A stretch of 64,000 bases of DNA from Pomphorhynchus laevis. Taxonomy: Eukaryota > Acanthocephala > Palaeacanthocephala > Echinorhynchida > Pomphorhynchidae. Every line of letters begins with the position of its first letter. The stretch's first letter is position 1. The DNA lies in the NCBI GenBank assembly GCA_012934845.2, contig WNNJ02003698.1, forward strand, positions 1 to 64,000, read 5' to 3'. A program made the position numbers and the translations under genes. Shown here in pieces: positions 1 to 9,080 of this stretch. Under the pieces are notes generated by a model that made no database searches, was not told where the DNA came from, and worked only from the letters and a program-made list of their open reading frames with translations.

Positions 1-2232
1 AATGCTCTTGACTGGAATCATGTTATCCCGCCACATAGCTTTCATCCCGTGGTTTTTGACTCCATAGACAAGAAACTAATAGTCTGTATGGCCAAACGTG
101 TCACAGGTGGAGCAGGTCCCTCAGGAATTGACGCACAGTCCTGGACACATATGCTCTCAAAATTCGGGAGAGAATCAGATGAACTTGCTGAGGCCATAGC
201 CTCATTCACAAGAGCATTAGCGACAGAGCGCATACCAATGGACATTACACAGGCTCTAACATCATGCAGGCTAATCGCATTAACAAAGAAAACTGGAATT
301 CGACCAATAGGAATCTGTGATGTTAGCAGAAGAATAATGACGAAGGCTATATTATCCATGGTCTCGGAAGACATACAGCAGGTATGTGGAAGAAGTCAAA
401 TGTGTGCAGGCCAACGAGCTGGCGTGGAATGCGTTACACGAGCCATCCGCAATGAACTTACAAACAATCCGAATCATATTCTTCTATCAATTGATGCCGA
501 CAACGCATTTAACAGAATTAATAGAGAGGCGGCCCTTTGCAATATTGATCGAATATGTCCGTCGCTTTCTATAGTCATGCATAATTTTTACGACCACCCT
601 TCTAATCTATCTGTCGGAGGCGAATTCGTTAAATCACAAGAAGGATTTACACAAGGTGACGTCCTAGCCATGCCCGCATTTGCGATCGCCACACTGCCAA
701 TAATACATCACATTTCCACAAAGTTCCCTCAAGTTCGGCAACTTTGGTACGCCGATGACGGCAACTTGATTGGTTCTCCTATCCAAATCAGAGCTGCATA
801 CGATCTACTGTGTAAAATTGGCCCAGCGTTTGGATTTCACGTAAATCCCCAGAAATGTTCAATATTTACGCCAACAATGGAAGAAGCTAACACATGCCAA
901 CAATTTAACGGAACAAATGTAGAAGTCCGAACGGACGGAATTGTGATACTAGGCGCACCCATTGGAGTAGACAAATACGTATACGAGGTCGTAGAATCAA
1001 AAGTAGACAAGTTTTGCAACTTGGTCGAACGATTAGCCGATGTGGGAATTTTAGATCTGCAGATAGCATATGCCTGTTTCACTAAAGCGTTACAGCACAA
1101 GTGGTTTCACACGCAAAGAACAACTCAATGCTCATCAGATTGGTTTGCCCCGTTGCGGGAATCCATCAGATCCTCCTCGGACAACATATTCGGCCTCGAT
1201 GATTCGGATGGATCGCTATGGCCTCTCATCTCTTTACCCCTACATTGTGGTGGCCTCGGCATCATCGATCCATATATGAGTGCTGGCGTTGAATGTGAAA
1301 ATTCTGGACATCTATGTGAACCTTATTTAAATGGATTACAAGGAATGGAACTTAAACTAGAGCAAGATTTCCGAGCCAACGAAGTTCACAGGCGGAAGAA
1401 AACACAATACAAGGCCTCTTTGCTAGCCCAACTTCCTACATATGATATCATAAAGAGACGGATTATTCAACACACAATGATAAAAGGCGCATCTTCCTGG
1501 CTTTCTGCGTTCCCCACAAGAGAGTCACAAACTCGAATAGACAATACAACATTTCGTGATGCTGTTGCCGCACGGTACAACACTCTAACCAAAGATGCCC
1601 CCTCCCTTTGCCCATGTGGTTCGTCGACCTCACTGGCACATTGCCTTTCCTGCCCCAATGGCGGTCATCCGTCGATAAGACACGACGCAACCCGCGATAT
1701 TCTCGCAAAATCGCTCACCCAAATATGTGACGGCGTTGAAATCGAACCGCTACTCAGATCAGTGGATCCAAGCATTCACTTTGAGAGAAGATCAACGACG
1801 ACTGATCGTGAAGCACGACTGGATATATCTTGCCGTGGTTTCTATGGTGGACGCTCGGAGCGAGCTTTCTTCGACATTTGCGTTTTTAACGTGTTCGCTC
1901 CGTCAAATCTTACCAGGGAAACCACACCAAGCTTCGAGTATCACGAACAACGGAAATGCTCGAAATACCAAGAACGGGTGGATATTATAGAACGCGCAAA
2001 TTTCGCCCCTATTGTATATTCAAGTTTAGGAGGTGAGAGCAAATCGGCATCTACAATGATAAAAAGATTATCCAGAAAACTGGCCGTCAAGAAGGAATCT
2101 ATCTACGCACAAGAATTGACTCGGATACGGGAGAAGATAAGCCTGCAACATGCAAGATGCATTTCAATGTGCATTCGCGGTCCCAGATCAGCAAGAAACC
2201 GACCTGCGAACTATCACACTGTAGAGTGGTGA
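1..2232 (+). CDS. E1: CXC-RLE LINE ORF, 5' end outside window
   Basis: Reverse transcriptase plus endonuclease of a non-LTR retrotransposon. The frame is open from base 1 and aligns with residue about 270 onward of the complete copy E2, so this is the C-terminal three quarters of the same protein, cut by the window edge rather than by truncation. Visible in order: a GGAGPSG motif near base 108, the RT aspartate block DADNAF near 496, GFTQGD near 643, the catalytic YADD near 749, a CPCG-H-C finger near 1612, then the RLE signature: RLD near 1819, FFD near 1867 and HEQRKxxKY near 1942. No internal stop. The usual product of such an element acts in target-primed reverse transcription. Closest to E2 among the local copies (same subfamily). 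Element family certain; clade within the RLE LINEs (R2/R4/NeSL-like) not resolved. Confidence 0.93.
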   Translation, partial: NALDWNHVIPPHSFHPVVFDSIDKKLIVCMAKRVTGGAGPSGIDAQSWTHMLSKFGRESDELAEAIASFTRALATERIPMDITQALTSCRLIALTKKTGIRPIGICDVSRRIMTKAILSMVSEDIQQVCGRSQMCAGQRAGVECVTRAIRNELTNNPNHILLSIDADNAFNRINREAALCNIDRICPSLSIVMHNFYDHPSNLSVGGEFVKSQEGFTQGDVLAMPAFAIATLPIIHHISTKFPQVRQLWYADDGNLIGSPIQIRAAYDLLCKIGPAFGFHVNPQKCSIFTPTMEEANTCQQFNGTNVEVRTDGIVILGAPIGVDKYVYEVVESKVDKFCNLVERLADVGILDLQIAYACFTKALQHKWFHTQRTTQCSSDWFAPLRESIRSSSDNIFGLDDSDGSLWPLISLPLHCGGLGIIDPYMSAGVECENSGHLCEPYLNGLQGMELKLEQDFRANEVHRRKKTQYKASLLAQLPTYDIIKRRIIQHTMIKGASSWLSAFPTRESQTRIDNTTFRDAVAARYNTLTKDAPSLCPCGSSTSLAHCLSCPNGGHPSIRHDATRDILAKSLTQICDGVEIEPLLRSVDPSIHFERRSTTTDREARLDISCRGFYGGRSERAFFDICVFNVFAPSNLTRETTPSFEYHEQRKCSKYQERVDIIERANFAPIVYSSLGGESKSASTMIKRLSRKLAVKKESIYAQELTRIREKISLQHARCISMCIRGPRSARNRPANYHTVEW

Positions 2233-2321
2233 TATAATTGTAATATAATTGTATTGATGATATTATTATTGTAGAGATAATGTCGTTGGAAATAAATAAA
2301 CATTTTGTTGTAAAAAAAAAA
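1..2321 (+). mobile_element. E1: CXC-RLE non-LTR retrotransposon, 3' part
   Basis: Contains the E1 ORF, a short 3' UTR with an AATAAA-like signal near 2293, and a terminal A run (2312-2321). The A run is followed directly by the 13-bp target sequence that is repeated after E2. It is the first member of the head-to-tail array. Confidence 0.9.
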
Positions 2322-2334
2322 TATAGTGTACAAG
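2322..2334. repeat. Target-site duplication of E2, left copy
   Basis: TATAGTGTACAAG lies between the A tail of E1 and the 5' end of E2. The identical 13 bp recur at 5757-5769, right after the A-rich 3' end of E2. An exact direct repeat flanking a complete element is read as the target-site duplication made when E2 inserted. Confidence 0.85.
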
Positions 2335-2425
2335 GACCTTAAAAAAATTTGGTTTCCGATAAACATACATTTGAGATAAATAACATACAATAAATAACAT
2401 ACAATTAGCATTAGAAAACGATTTG

Positions 2426-2607
2426 GATTATAGAAGAACGATTATAGAAGAACGATTATAGAAGAACGATTATAGAAGAACGATTATAGAAGAACGATTA
2501 TAGAAGAACGATTATAGAAGAACGATTATAGAAGAACGATTATAGAAGAACGATTATAGAAGAACGATTATAGAAGAACGATTATAGAAGAACGATTATA
2601 GAAGAAC
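2426..2607 (+). repeat. 14-bp tandem repeat in the E2 5' UTR
   Basis: Thirteen consecutive copies of GATTATAGAAGAAC with no visible variation, then a partial copy. It lies between the element 5' end and the start codon, so it is part of the E2 leader. Variable tandem repeats in LINE 5' UTRs often carry promoter activity; here that is inference. Perfect identity of the units points to recent amplification. Confidence 0.95.
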
Positions 2608-2681
2608 GATTATTATTATTAAAATTTATAACTGTTCTAGCAAATTACAGTGCAATTCAATTCTGTTCTTAAACAAAATAA

Positions 2682-5600
2682 ATGCCCAAGGGCAAGCCTG
2701 CGACAACTCTGAAATGCTGTTCATGCAACGGCCCGAATGCTAAATGTAAAGGATGTCGATGTGCTAAGCAGAATATCCTATGCTTGAATTGCTCAGCTGT
2801 GAATTGTTCCAATCGTGAAGTAAATTGCTCCGCAACAGCTTCCAATAATATTGCTATATCCATATTGAGTAAACCGAATTCAGATTGTGAAAACTCTGAT
2901 CATCGGCATTGTCCTCTTAACAACCATATAAATATAAATTACACAATGAATACTCGTCAAGAGTCCGATGTATTGTCTATACAGGATATATTCTCGATCG
3001 TCATACAATGGAAACCTAACTTATTTCGACTTCCAAAATGTTCAGAGTCCAAACAATTTATATCAGAACTTGCACGCATATTCAGGGATTCTCTCACTAA
3101 TTCGGAAACTTTTACTAAGTACATCATCTTTGGACATCTTATTCTTCAACGTAATTCTCGTCAATCTCCCAAATCATTGAAATCAACTTTATCCCGACGA
3201 TTGGACATGTGGTTCAATAATGACTATGCTGGATTATACGCTGAAGCCTCGGCCCTTCAAAATATGAAAGCCTTAAAAATTCAACCTTCGAAGTCAAGAG
3301 ATTGGCGCAAAAAATTCGTCTCATTGGTTGAAAGCTCTCGACTGAACACAGCAATGCATCTTCTAGACAACGATTCTTATGATGGCGTTCCTTTGCAACC
3401 AGAGGATGTGATTGGTTCTAAAACTGTTCGGGAATTATTACTCGACAAGCACCCTGTACCGAGCCCATTAGTTCCTCATGCTGTTAACTGGTCTTTCCCA
3501 ATCACAGTTCCAAATTTTCACCCTGTGATTTTTGATTCAATCGATAGTGAATTGATAATTCGTATGGCTAAACGTGTTAAAGGTGGAGCAGGTCCCTCCG
3601 GCATTGATGCACAGTCATGGCTACAGATGTTAACTAAGTTTGGTCACGAATCTGCTGAATTGACTAAAGTTTTGTCAACGTTCGCAAAATCTTTAGCTAC
3701 TGAGCTTATGCCTACTAATGTTATAAATGTATTGGCTTCAAGCAGATTAATAGCCTTATCCAAAAAATCGGGAATAAGGCCTATTGGTATTGGCGACGTT
3801 AGTAGGAGAATAATGTCGAAAGCCATTCTTTCTATAATTTCCAATGATATTCAAGAAGTGTGCGGACGGTTGCAAATGTGCGCTGGTCAACGAGCTGGAG
3901 TGGAGTGCGTCACGCACGCAGTTCGCGAATGCCTGTTAAAAGATCCTGATGCAGTTCTTCTCACTGTTGATGCAGATAATGCATTTAACAGAATAAATCG
4001 AAAGGCAGCTCTCGCTAATATATCACGCATTTGTCCCTCTATGTCTACTATACTACACAATTTTTACGATAACCCTTCAAATTTTTCAACTGGTGATAGT
4101 TTCATCAAATCCCAAGAGGGATTTACGCAAGGTGATGTACTTGCTATGCCAGCTTTTGCCGTAGCAACCCTGCCATTATTGTTGAACATTACTGAGGAGT
4201 TTCCTAACATCAACCAATTCTGGTACGCGGATGATGGCAATTTAATCGGCGAACCTGTGCAAATTTACAAGGCTTTCAAATTCTTGTGTGACTACGGCCG
4301 TGCTTTCGGATTTCATGTCAACAGCAACAAATGCGTTCTACTAACTAGTCCCGAAAATGCAGATAGTACCCGCAAACTTTTTAATGAAACGGGAATCGAC
4401 ATTGTTGTCGATGGCACGTTAGTACTCGGTGCTCCTATTGGAACAGATGATTATATAAATAAAACTACGGAACAAAAGATCTCTAATTATTGCTCATTAG
4501 TAAATCGTCTTGCTGACGTGGGTATTCTTGATTTGCAGATAAGCTATACTAGTATGACCAGATCGCTTCAGCATAAATGGATTCACTTGCAAAGAACCAC
4601 AAACTGTTCAATTGGTAGTTTCGATGATCTATATGACACCATTCAGAAGCGTTTTGATAAGCTTTTTAATTTGAAATTGCCTGACGACGATTATTTATGG
4701 CCGTTATTTACCCTTCCGATAAGACTAGGTGGTCTAGGTATTGCTGACCCACGTTTTACTGCGATAGAAGAGTTTAAAAGCTCAAAAGATATATGCACTC
4801 CTTATTTAAATGGCTTATACGGTGTGGACTTAAGGACTGAACAATCCAAACGCATTGCCCTTATAGGCACTTCAAAGATTGATATTCAAAAGTCATTGCT
4901 TAGAGATCGAGTAGCTAATGTTGGTGACAATTTGTTACGTATTATGGAACATCTACAAGTCAAAGGTGCCTCGTCATGGCTCTCCACATATCCTACGAGT
5001 GATCGTTGGACTCGAGTTAGCAATGTAGAATTTCGTGACGCACTTGCAGCTCGATATCATAGACTACCACTAGACGCGCCCTCTCATTGCCCCTGCGGTG
5101 AACATAATTCTCTGGCTCACTCACTTACCTGTCCCACCGGAGGTCATCCATCGATAAGACATGATTCAATTCGTGATATATTTTCTAAAACCTTGACAGA
5201 AATATGTGATAATGTGCAAAAAGAGCCAACACTACTGCCAGTAAATTCTAGTATTCATTTCGAGCGCATATCTACATCTCGCGCTCATGATGCACGTTTG
5301 GATATCGCCTGCTGTGGTTTTTATGGAAGTCGTTCGGAGCGAACTTTATTTGATACTTGCGTTTTTAACGTTTTCGCTCCGTCCAACCTTTCGAAATCCG
5401 CTGGGGCTGCTTTTACATATCACGAAACACGTAAATTCGCTAAGTATCAAGAGAGAGTAACTGCCATAGAGAGGGCGAATTTCGCACCTATCGTGTTATC
5501 ATGTTTCGGTGGAGCAGTAAAATCATCTGCACAATTAATTCAGAGAATTGCACAGAAGATGGCAATAAAAAACAATCATTCCTACTCAGAAGAATTGACA

Positions 5601-5702
5601 AAATTACGGTCAAAGATTGGAATTCAGTTGGCTCGTTCAATTTCGATGTGTATTCGCGGTCCTCGTTCTGCTCGACATCGACCTGCAAACTCAATGAACT
5701 AA
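2682..5702 (+). CDS. E2 ORF: CXC zinc cluster, RT and RLE endonuclease, intact
   Basis: 1,006-residue polyprotein of a non-LTR retrotransposon. Residues 12-42 form a nine-cysteine cluster with spacing CCxC-x6-C-x2-C-x-C-x6-C-x2-C-x4-C followed by xN, which matches the Zn3Cys9 CXC fold of MSL2 and tesmin-type DNA-binding proteins; R2-type C2H2 and Myb motifs are not seen. A linker of about 230 residues follows, then RT: GGAGPSG near 304, RPIG near 365, DADNAF near 428, GFTQGD near 477, YADD near 514. The C-terminal part has CPCG...H...C near 803, then the restriction-like endonuclease residues RLD near 872, FD near 890 and a KxxKY near 918. ATG context AAATAAATG; upstream frame is closed by stops. 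No break in the frame, so potentially functional. The CXC domain presumably binds target DNA or element RNA (inference). Confidence 0.95.
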   Translation: MPKGKPATTLKCCSCNGPNAKCKGCRCAKQNILCLNCSAVNCSNREVNCSATASNNIAISILSKPNSDCENSDHRHCPLNNHININYTMNTRQESDVLSIQDIFSIVIQWKPNLFRLPKCSESKQFISELARIFRDSLTNSETFTKYIIFGHLILQRNSRQSPKSLKSTLSRRLDMWFNNDYAGLYAEASALQNMKALKIQPSKSRDWRKKFVSLVESSRLNTAMHLLDNDSYDGVPLQPEDVIGSKTVRELLLDKHPVPSPLVPHAVNWSFPITVPNFHPVIFDSIDSELIIRMAKRVKGGAGPSGIDAQSWLQMLTKFGHESAELTKVLSTFAKSLATELMPTNVINVLASSRLIALSKKSGIRPIGIGDVSRRIMSKAILSIISNDIQEVCGRLQMCAGQRAGVECVTHAVRECLLKDPDAVLLTVDADNAFNRINRKAALANISRICPSMSTILHNFYDNPSNFSTGDSFIKSQEGFTQGDVLAMPAFAVATLPLLLNITEEFPNINQFWYADDGNLIGEPVQIYKAFKFLCDYGRAFGFHVNSNKCVLLTSPENADSTRKLFNETGIDIVVDGTLVLGAPIGTDDYINKTTEQKISNYCSLVNRLADVGILDLQISYTSMTRSLQHKWIHLQRTTNCSIGSFDDLYDTIQKRFDKLFNLKLPDDDYLWPLFTLPIRLGGLGIADPRFTAIEEFKSSKDICTPYLNGLYGVDLRTEQSKRIALIGTSKIDIQKSLLRDRVANVGDNLLRIMEHLQVKGASSWLSTYPTSDRWTRVSNVEFRDALAARYHRLPLDAPSHCPCGEHNSLAHSLTCPTGGHPSIRHDSIRDIFSKTLTEICDNVQKEPTLLPVNSSIHFERISTSRAHDARLDIACCGFYGSRSERTLFDTCVFNVFAPSNLSKSAGAAFTYHETRKFAKYQERVTAIERANFAPIVLSCFGGAVKSSAQLIQRIAQKMAIKNNHSYSEELTKLRSKIGIQLARSISMCIRGPRSARHRPANSMN

Positions 5703-5756
5703 AATTTATAGTATAACTATATTTGTTTGTTTTTTTTTTCAAAAAAAATCAATTAT

Positions 5757-5769
5757 TATAGTGTACAAG
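5757..5769. repeat. Target-site duplication of E2, right copy
   Basis: Second exact copy of TATAGTGTACAAG. It sits immediately before the 5' leader of E3, so the E2 target lay in the short junction between E1 and E3. Confidence 0.85.
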
Positions 5770-8700
5770 TTAAAAAAAGTATTGGTTATTAAAGTTCTTA
5801 CAGCAAATTACAATATTAGGCCGATATTGATTCCAATACATTCCAAATCTCAAGTGATTAAACAAACAACTTTAACACACATACAATTTCAAAGCCGTAC
5901 GTCCAGGGTACATCCCGGAGTACGCAGAATGGTTCGCGGAAAACCAACAGATGAAATACGATGTTGTAATTGTAACGGCGCAGCGGCCATTTGTCGTGGG
6001 TGTCGATGTGCGAAAAAATCAAGCCCGTGTGTGAATTGCAGAGCACCAGGCTGTCGTAATCGAATTAAAAATATATTCCCCAATTCGGAGTCTATCAATG
6101 TGAATTCTATCCAATGTCGAAATTCTACACAAACAGATCCGACTAGCATATTCAACGACCAAGTTCATTCAATAGATTCCTTATCTACATTTCGAAACAA
6201 CGATGCAACAACACGGGCAAGGGCAGTAAGTAATATAACGACACCCAGTATTTCTATTGAATACATATATTATAAGGTATATAATTGGCGCCCCAACCTC
6301 ATGCAACTTCCTATATGTACGGCGAGTAACGAATTTATAGATATTCTTTCTTCTTATTACAATTTAATAGCAAATGACAAAGATGATGGCCAAATCTCAT
6401 TGATGAAAGCAACGGTTTTCTCACAGTGTATCCTTCAAAAAATCCCAACGCGTAAGATCTCTTACACTAGAAAGACCATTGAACGTCGTTTAAAGAGTTG
6501 GAAAGCGGAAGACTTTATAAGTGTATATGAAGAAGCATTGATGTTGCAGACAACATCCCATTGCAATGTGAAAACAAAGAAGATTGATTGGCATAAAAAC
6601 TACATTCGGCTAATGGAGAATGGATGTGTAGCTTCAGCAACCAGACTTCTAGAATTTAAAGACGATTCACCCATTCTTTCTCCCGATTCGAAAGTTGGTA
6701 CAAATACTGTAATAGAGAAGCTAGCAGAATTACACCCTTTCCCTGCTGAAATAAATCAGAGTGCTATTCTATCGGATTTTGTTGAGGGAGTAACTAGTCA
6801 TCATCCAGTCATATTTTATTCTATAGATGCAGACGAAATCATAGCAGCAGCAAGGAGAACTGGATTCGGTATCCACTCTAAGAAGTTGGCAACATCACTA
6901 GCGGAATTTGCAATACGATTAGCTTCGGAGCATATCAATCCTAACAGTTTGCGTGCGTTTGTAGCGAGTAGACTTATAGCTTTAAAAAAGACTGCAGGTA
7001 TACGACCAATTGGCGTGGGACAAGTGGAACAACGGATAATTAGCAAAGTCGTTTTAGGAAAAATTAGAGGACATATTCAGGATGTAATGGGAACTGTGCA
7101 ATTGTGCGCATCACAGAGAAGCGGAATAGAATTCGCTGTTCATTCCTTATCAGATTCCTTTCACTCTCGGGTTGACTTTGGCTTACTGGCCGTGGATGCA
7201 ACAAACGCTTTTAATTCCGTAAATCGACGTCTAACATTAGCAAACATAAAATTCATTTGTCCGTCTCTTGAAACAATACTAGTGAACTTATACATAAAAT
7301 CATCAACAATGTTTACTGGTAGTGATCCGATATTTTCAAAAGAGGGTTTCACTCAAGGTGACCCTTTGGCCATGGCTGCATTTGCCGTTTCGACTCTACC
7401 ACTCATCCTTCATATTCAAAAATGTTTACCATCCGTGATTCAACGATGGTACGCAGACGATGCAAACCTTGTCGGTCCTAGCGATGATTTATCTAGAGCC
7501 TGGGAAATACTAAAAACAATAGGCCCAAAATTTGGCTATTACGTTAATCCACTAAAGACACAGCTGCTAATACACAAGGAACATGAATTCGACACTAGCA
7601 ACTTCTCTGACTGTAAAATAAGTGAGCGTGCTATCGAAGTACTCGGAACTCCCATTGGAGCAGAAGCTGATGTTTTGGATATTATAAAAACCAGGGTAAC
7701 ATCCTGGGCATCCACACTTGAAAGATTAGTTGAAGTTAGTAAAATTGATCGACAAACTGCTTATTCCGGGTTAATACACTCTGTGCAATGGAAATGGATA
7801 TATACTTACAGAACAGTACCAATGTGCACGGATGTCACTAGATGTCTTAAAAACCTATTGTATAGCGGTTTTATTGAGTCAATCACACAAGCGAAAATTG
7901 AACAAGCACATAAAGAATTATTAACTCCACCGTTCAAGTTAGGGGGCATTGGGTTAGTTGATCCGGAATACATCGCTGACTTGGAGTACGATTATTCTCG
8001 TAGAATGTACGAAACCTATCGAGACGGATATACGGGAGAAAACCTGAGGGATGTTCAAACTCAAACAGCTAGAAATATTTCATACATGAGATTAAATGTA
8101 GCCAAATCGAGGAAAGAATTAATACTAAAATCTCTACCATCGGATTACTTTAAGATATTGGCACATGCTAGTTACAAGGGAGCTTCATCGTGGCTATCTT
8201 CCCTACCTCTACGTCACGAGGGGTTTCGGCTTACAAACAATGAGTTTAGCGATGCATTAGCAGGTCGCTATGGATGGTCTTTGCGAGCATTAGAAAATAA
8301 AAAATGCATATGTTCTTCAGAAATGACTATCAATCATGCATTTTCGTGCAAGACCGGAGCGCTACCATCTATCAGGCATAATGAAGTAAGGGATATATTT
8401 TCTCATCTCTTAAGCGGGATATGCAGTGGCGTGGAGGTTGAACCAGTATTAGCAACCGTTCCATCTGATTATCGTTTTAACAACAATAGCACAAGCATAT
8501 CGAAAGAAGCGCGTCTGGATGTTGTATGTAGTGGACTATTCGGAAGCCGGTTTGAGCGGACATTTTTGGATGTCGCAATATTTAATGTACATGCTCCCTC
8601 TAACTCCCGAACTGAGTGTAAGGCTGACTTTGAATACCATGAAAAACGAAAAATTTCGAAGTATGGAGAGCGAATTTTAAGTTTAGAACAGGCGCATTTC

Positions 8701-9068
8701 AGTCCGTTAATTTTTTCGTCTTCAGGAGGATCAAGCCAGGAATCGAATAGGATAATGAAGCAAATAGCGTCAAAATTAAGCTCAAAACGCGAACTCCCAT
8801 ATCCTCAAATAATAAAAAATATACGAGAGAAAATTTCATTTGCCTTAGCTCGTGCTGCATCTGCCTGTTTAAGAGCGCCACGCTCTACATATGGAAAACC
8901 TATTCACGATCATTTTCGATCAACAGAAGAGATGTCACGAAAGCCGGAAGATTCGAATTAAAGAGAAATAACTTAGCTTATGATTGGATTTTTGAATTCT
9001 TTAGTTCTTTACTTTTGGACACATTCTTGTATGTTTTACGAAAATAAAAATTTTTCTTTAAAAAAAAA
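5770..9068 (+). mobile_element. E3: near-complete CXC-RLE retrotransposon, subfamily B
   Basis: About 3.3 kb. The 5' end reads TTAAAAAAAG then GGTTATTAAAG, the leader also found at E5, E6 and LINE Z. It contains one intact ORF, an AAATAAAAA-like signal near 9042 and a terminal A run ending at 9068. The next bases are GAATGTC. E9 on the minus strand (32450-34871) is a near-identical 5'-truncated copy, so this subfamily was recently active. Confidence 0.9.
5929..8961 (+). CDS. E3 ORF: CXC zinc cluster, RT and RLE endonuclease, intact
   Basis: The frame is open from 5761, but the first ATG that puts the cysteine cluster at the same residue numbers as in E2 and E5 is at 5929, giving about 1,010 residues; upstream codons would only add a non-homologous extension. 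Nine cysteines at residues 12, 13, 15, 22, 25, 27, 34, 37 and 42 are at exactly the E2 positions. RT motifs: RPIGV near 363, DATNAF near 419, GFTQGDPLAM near 472, YADDANLVG near 507. C-terminal finger CxC...H...C near 792, then RLDV near 861, FLDV near 879 and KRKxxKY near 905 of the restriction-like nuclease. About half identical to E2 by eye, so it is a distinct subfamily. No stop or frameshift. Confidence 0.94.
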   Translation: MVRGKPTDEIRCCNCNGAAAICRGCRCAKKSSPCVNCRAPGCRNRIKNIFPNSESINVNSIQCRNSTQTDPTSIFNDQVHSIDSLSTFRNNDATTRARAVSNITTPSISIEYIYYKVYNWRPNLMQLPICTASNEFIDILSSYYNLIANDKDDGQISLMKATVFSQCILQKIPTRKISYTRKTIERRLKSWKAEDFISVYEEALMLQTTSHCNVKTKKIDWHKNYIRLMENGCVASATRLLEFKDDSPILSPDSKVGTNTVIEKLAELHPFPAEINQSAILSDFVEGVTSHHPVIFYSIDADEIIAAARRTGFGIHSKKLATSLAEFAIRLASEHINPNSLRAFVASRLIALKKTAGIRPIGVGQVEQRIISKVVLGKIRGHIQDVMGTVQLCASQRSGIEFAVHSLSDSFHSRVDFGLLAVDATNAFNSVNRRLTLANIKFICPSLETILVNLYIKSSTMFTGSDPIFSKEGFTQGDPLAMAAFAVSTLPLILHIQKCLPSVIQRWYADDANLVGPSDDLSRAWEILKTIGPKFGYYVNPLKTQLLIHKEHEFDTSNFSDCKISERAIEVLGTPIGAEADVLDIIKTRVTSWASTLERLVEVSKIDRQTAYSGLIHSVQWKWIYTYRTVPMCTDVTRCLKNLLYSGFIESITQAKIEQAHKELLTPPFKLGGIGLVDPEYIADLEYDYSRRMYETYRDGYTGENLRDVQTQTARNISYMRLNVAKSRKELILKSLPSDYFKILAHASYKGASSWLSSLPLRHEGFRLTNNEFSDALAGRYGWSLRALENKKCICSSEMTINHAFSCKTGALPSIRHNEVRDIFSHLLSGICSGVEVEPVLATVPSDYRFNNNSTSISKEARLDVVCSGLFGSRFERTFLDVAIFNVHAPSNSRTECKADFEYHEKRKISKYGERILSLEQAHFSPLIFSSSGGSSQESNRIMKQIASKLSSKRELPYPQIIKNIREKISFALARAASACLRAPRSTYGKPIHDHFRSTEEMSRKPEDSN

Positions 9069-9080
9069 GAATGTCTTTGT
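9069..9080. repeat. Target-site duplication of E4, left copy
   Basis: GAATGTCTTTGT between the A run of E3 and the truncated 5' end of E4; repeated exactly at 10417-10428 after the A run of E4. It also supplies the ATG used by the E4 frame. Confidence 0.8.

Larger units (their letters stand above)
2335..5756 (+). mobile_element. E2: complete CXC-RLE non-LTR retrotransposon
   Basis: About 3.42 kb, bounded by exact 13-bp direct repeats. It starts GACCTTAAAAAAATTTGG, holds a 5' UTR of about 350 bp that includes 13 tandem 14-bp repeats, one long intact ORF (2682-5702), and a short T/A-rich 3' UTR ending in an A-rich stretch. This is the best reference copy in the window: both ends and the ORF look whole, so it may be recently active. 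Confidence 0.92.

Noticed and set aside
2426-2607. Regular short repeats resembling a CRISPR array
   Set aside because: The 14-bp units are contiguous with no spacers and lie inside a LINE leader in a eukaryotic genome.
5761-5928. N-terminal extension of the E3 protein from the GTG at 5761
   Set aside because: The extension has no counterpart in E2 or E5 and covers the target duplication and leader; the ATG at 5929 aligns with the starts of the other copies.
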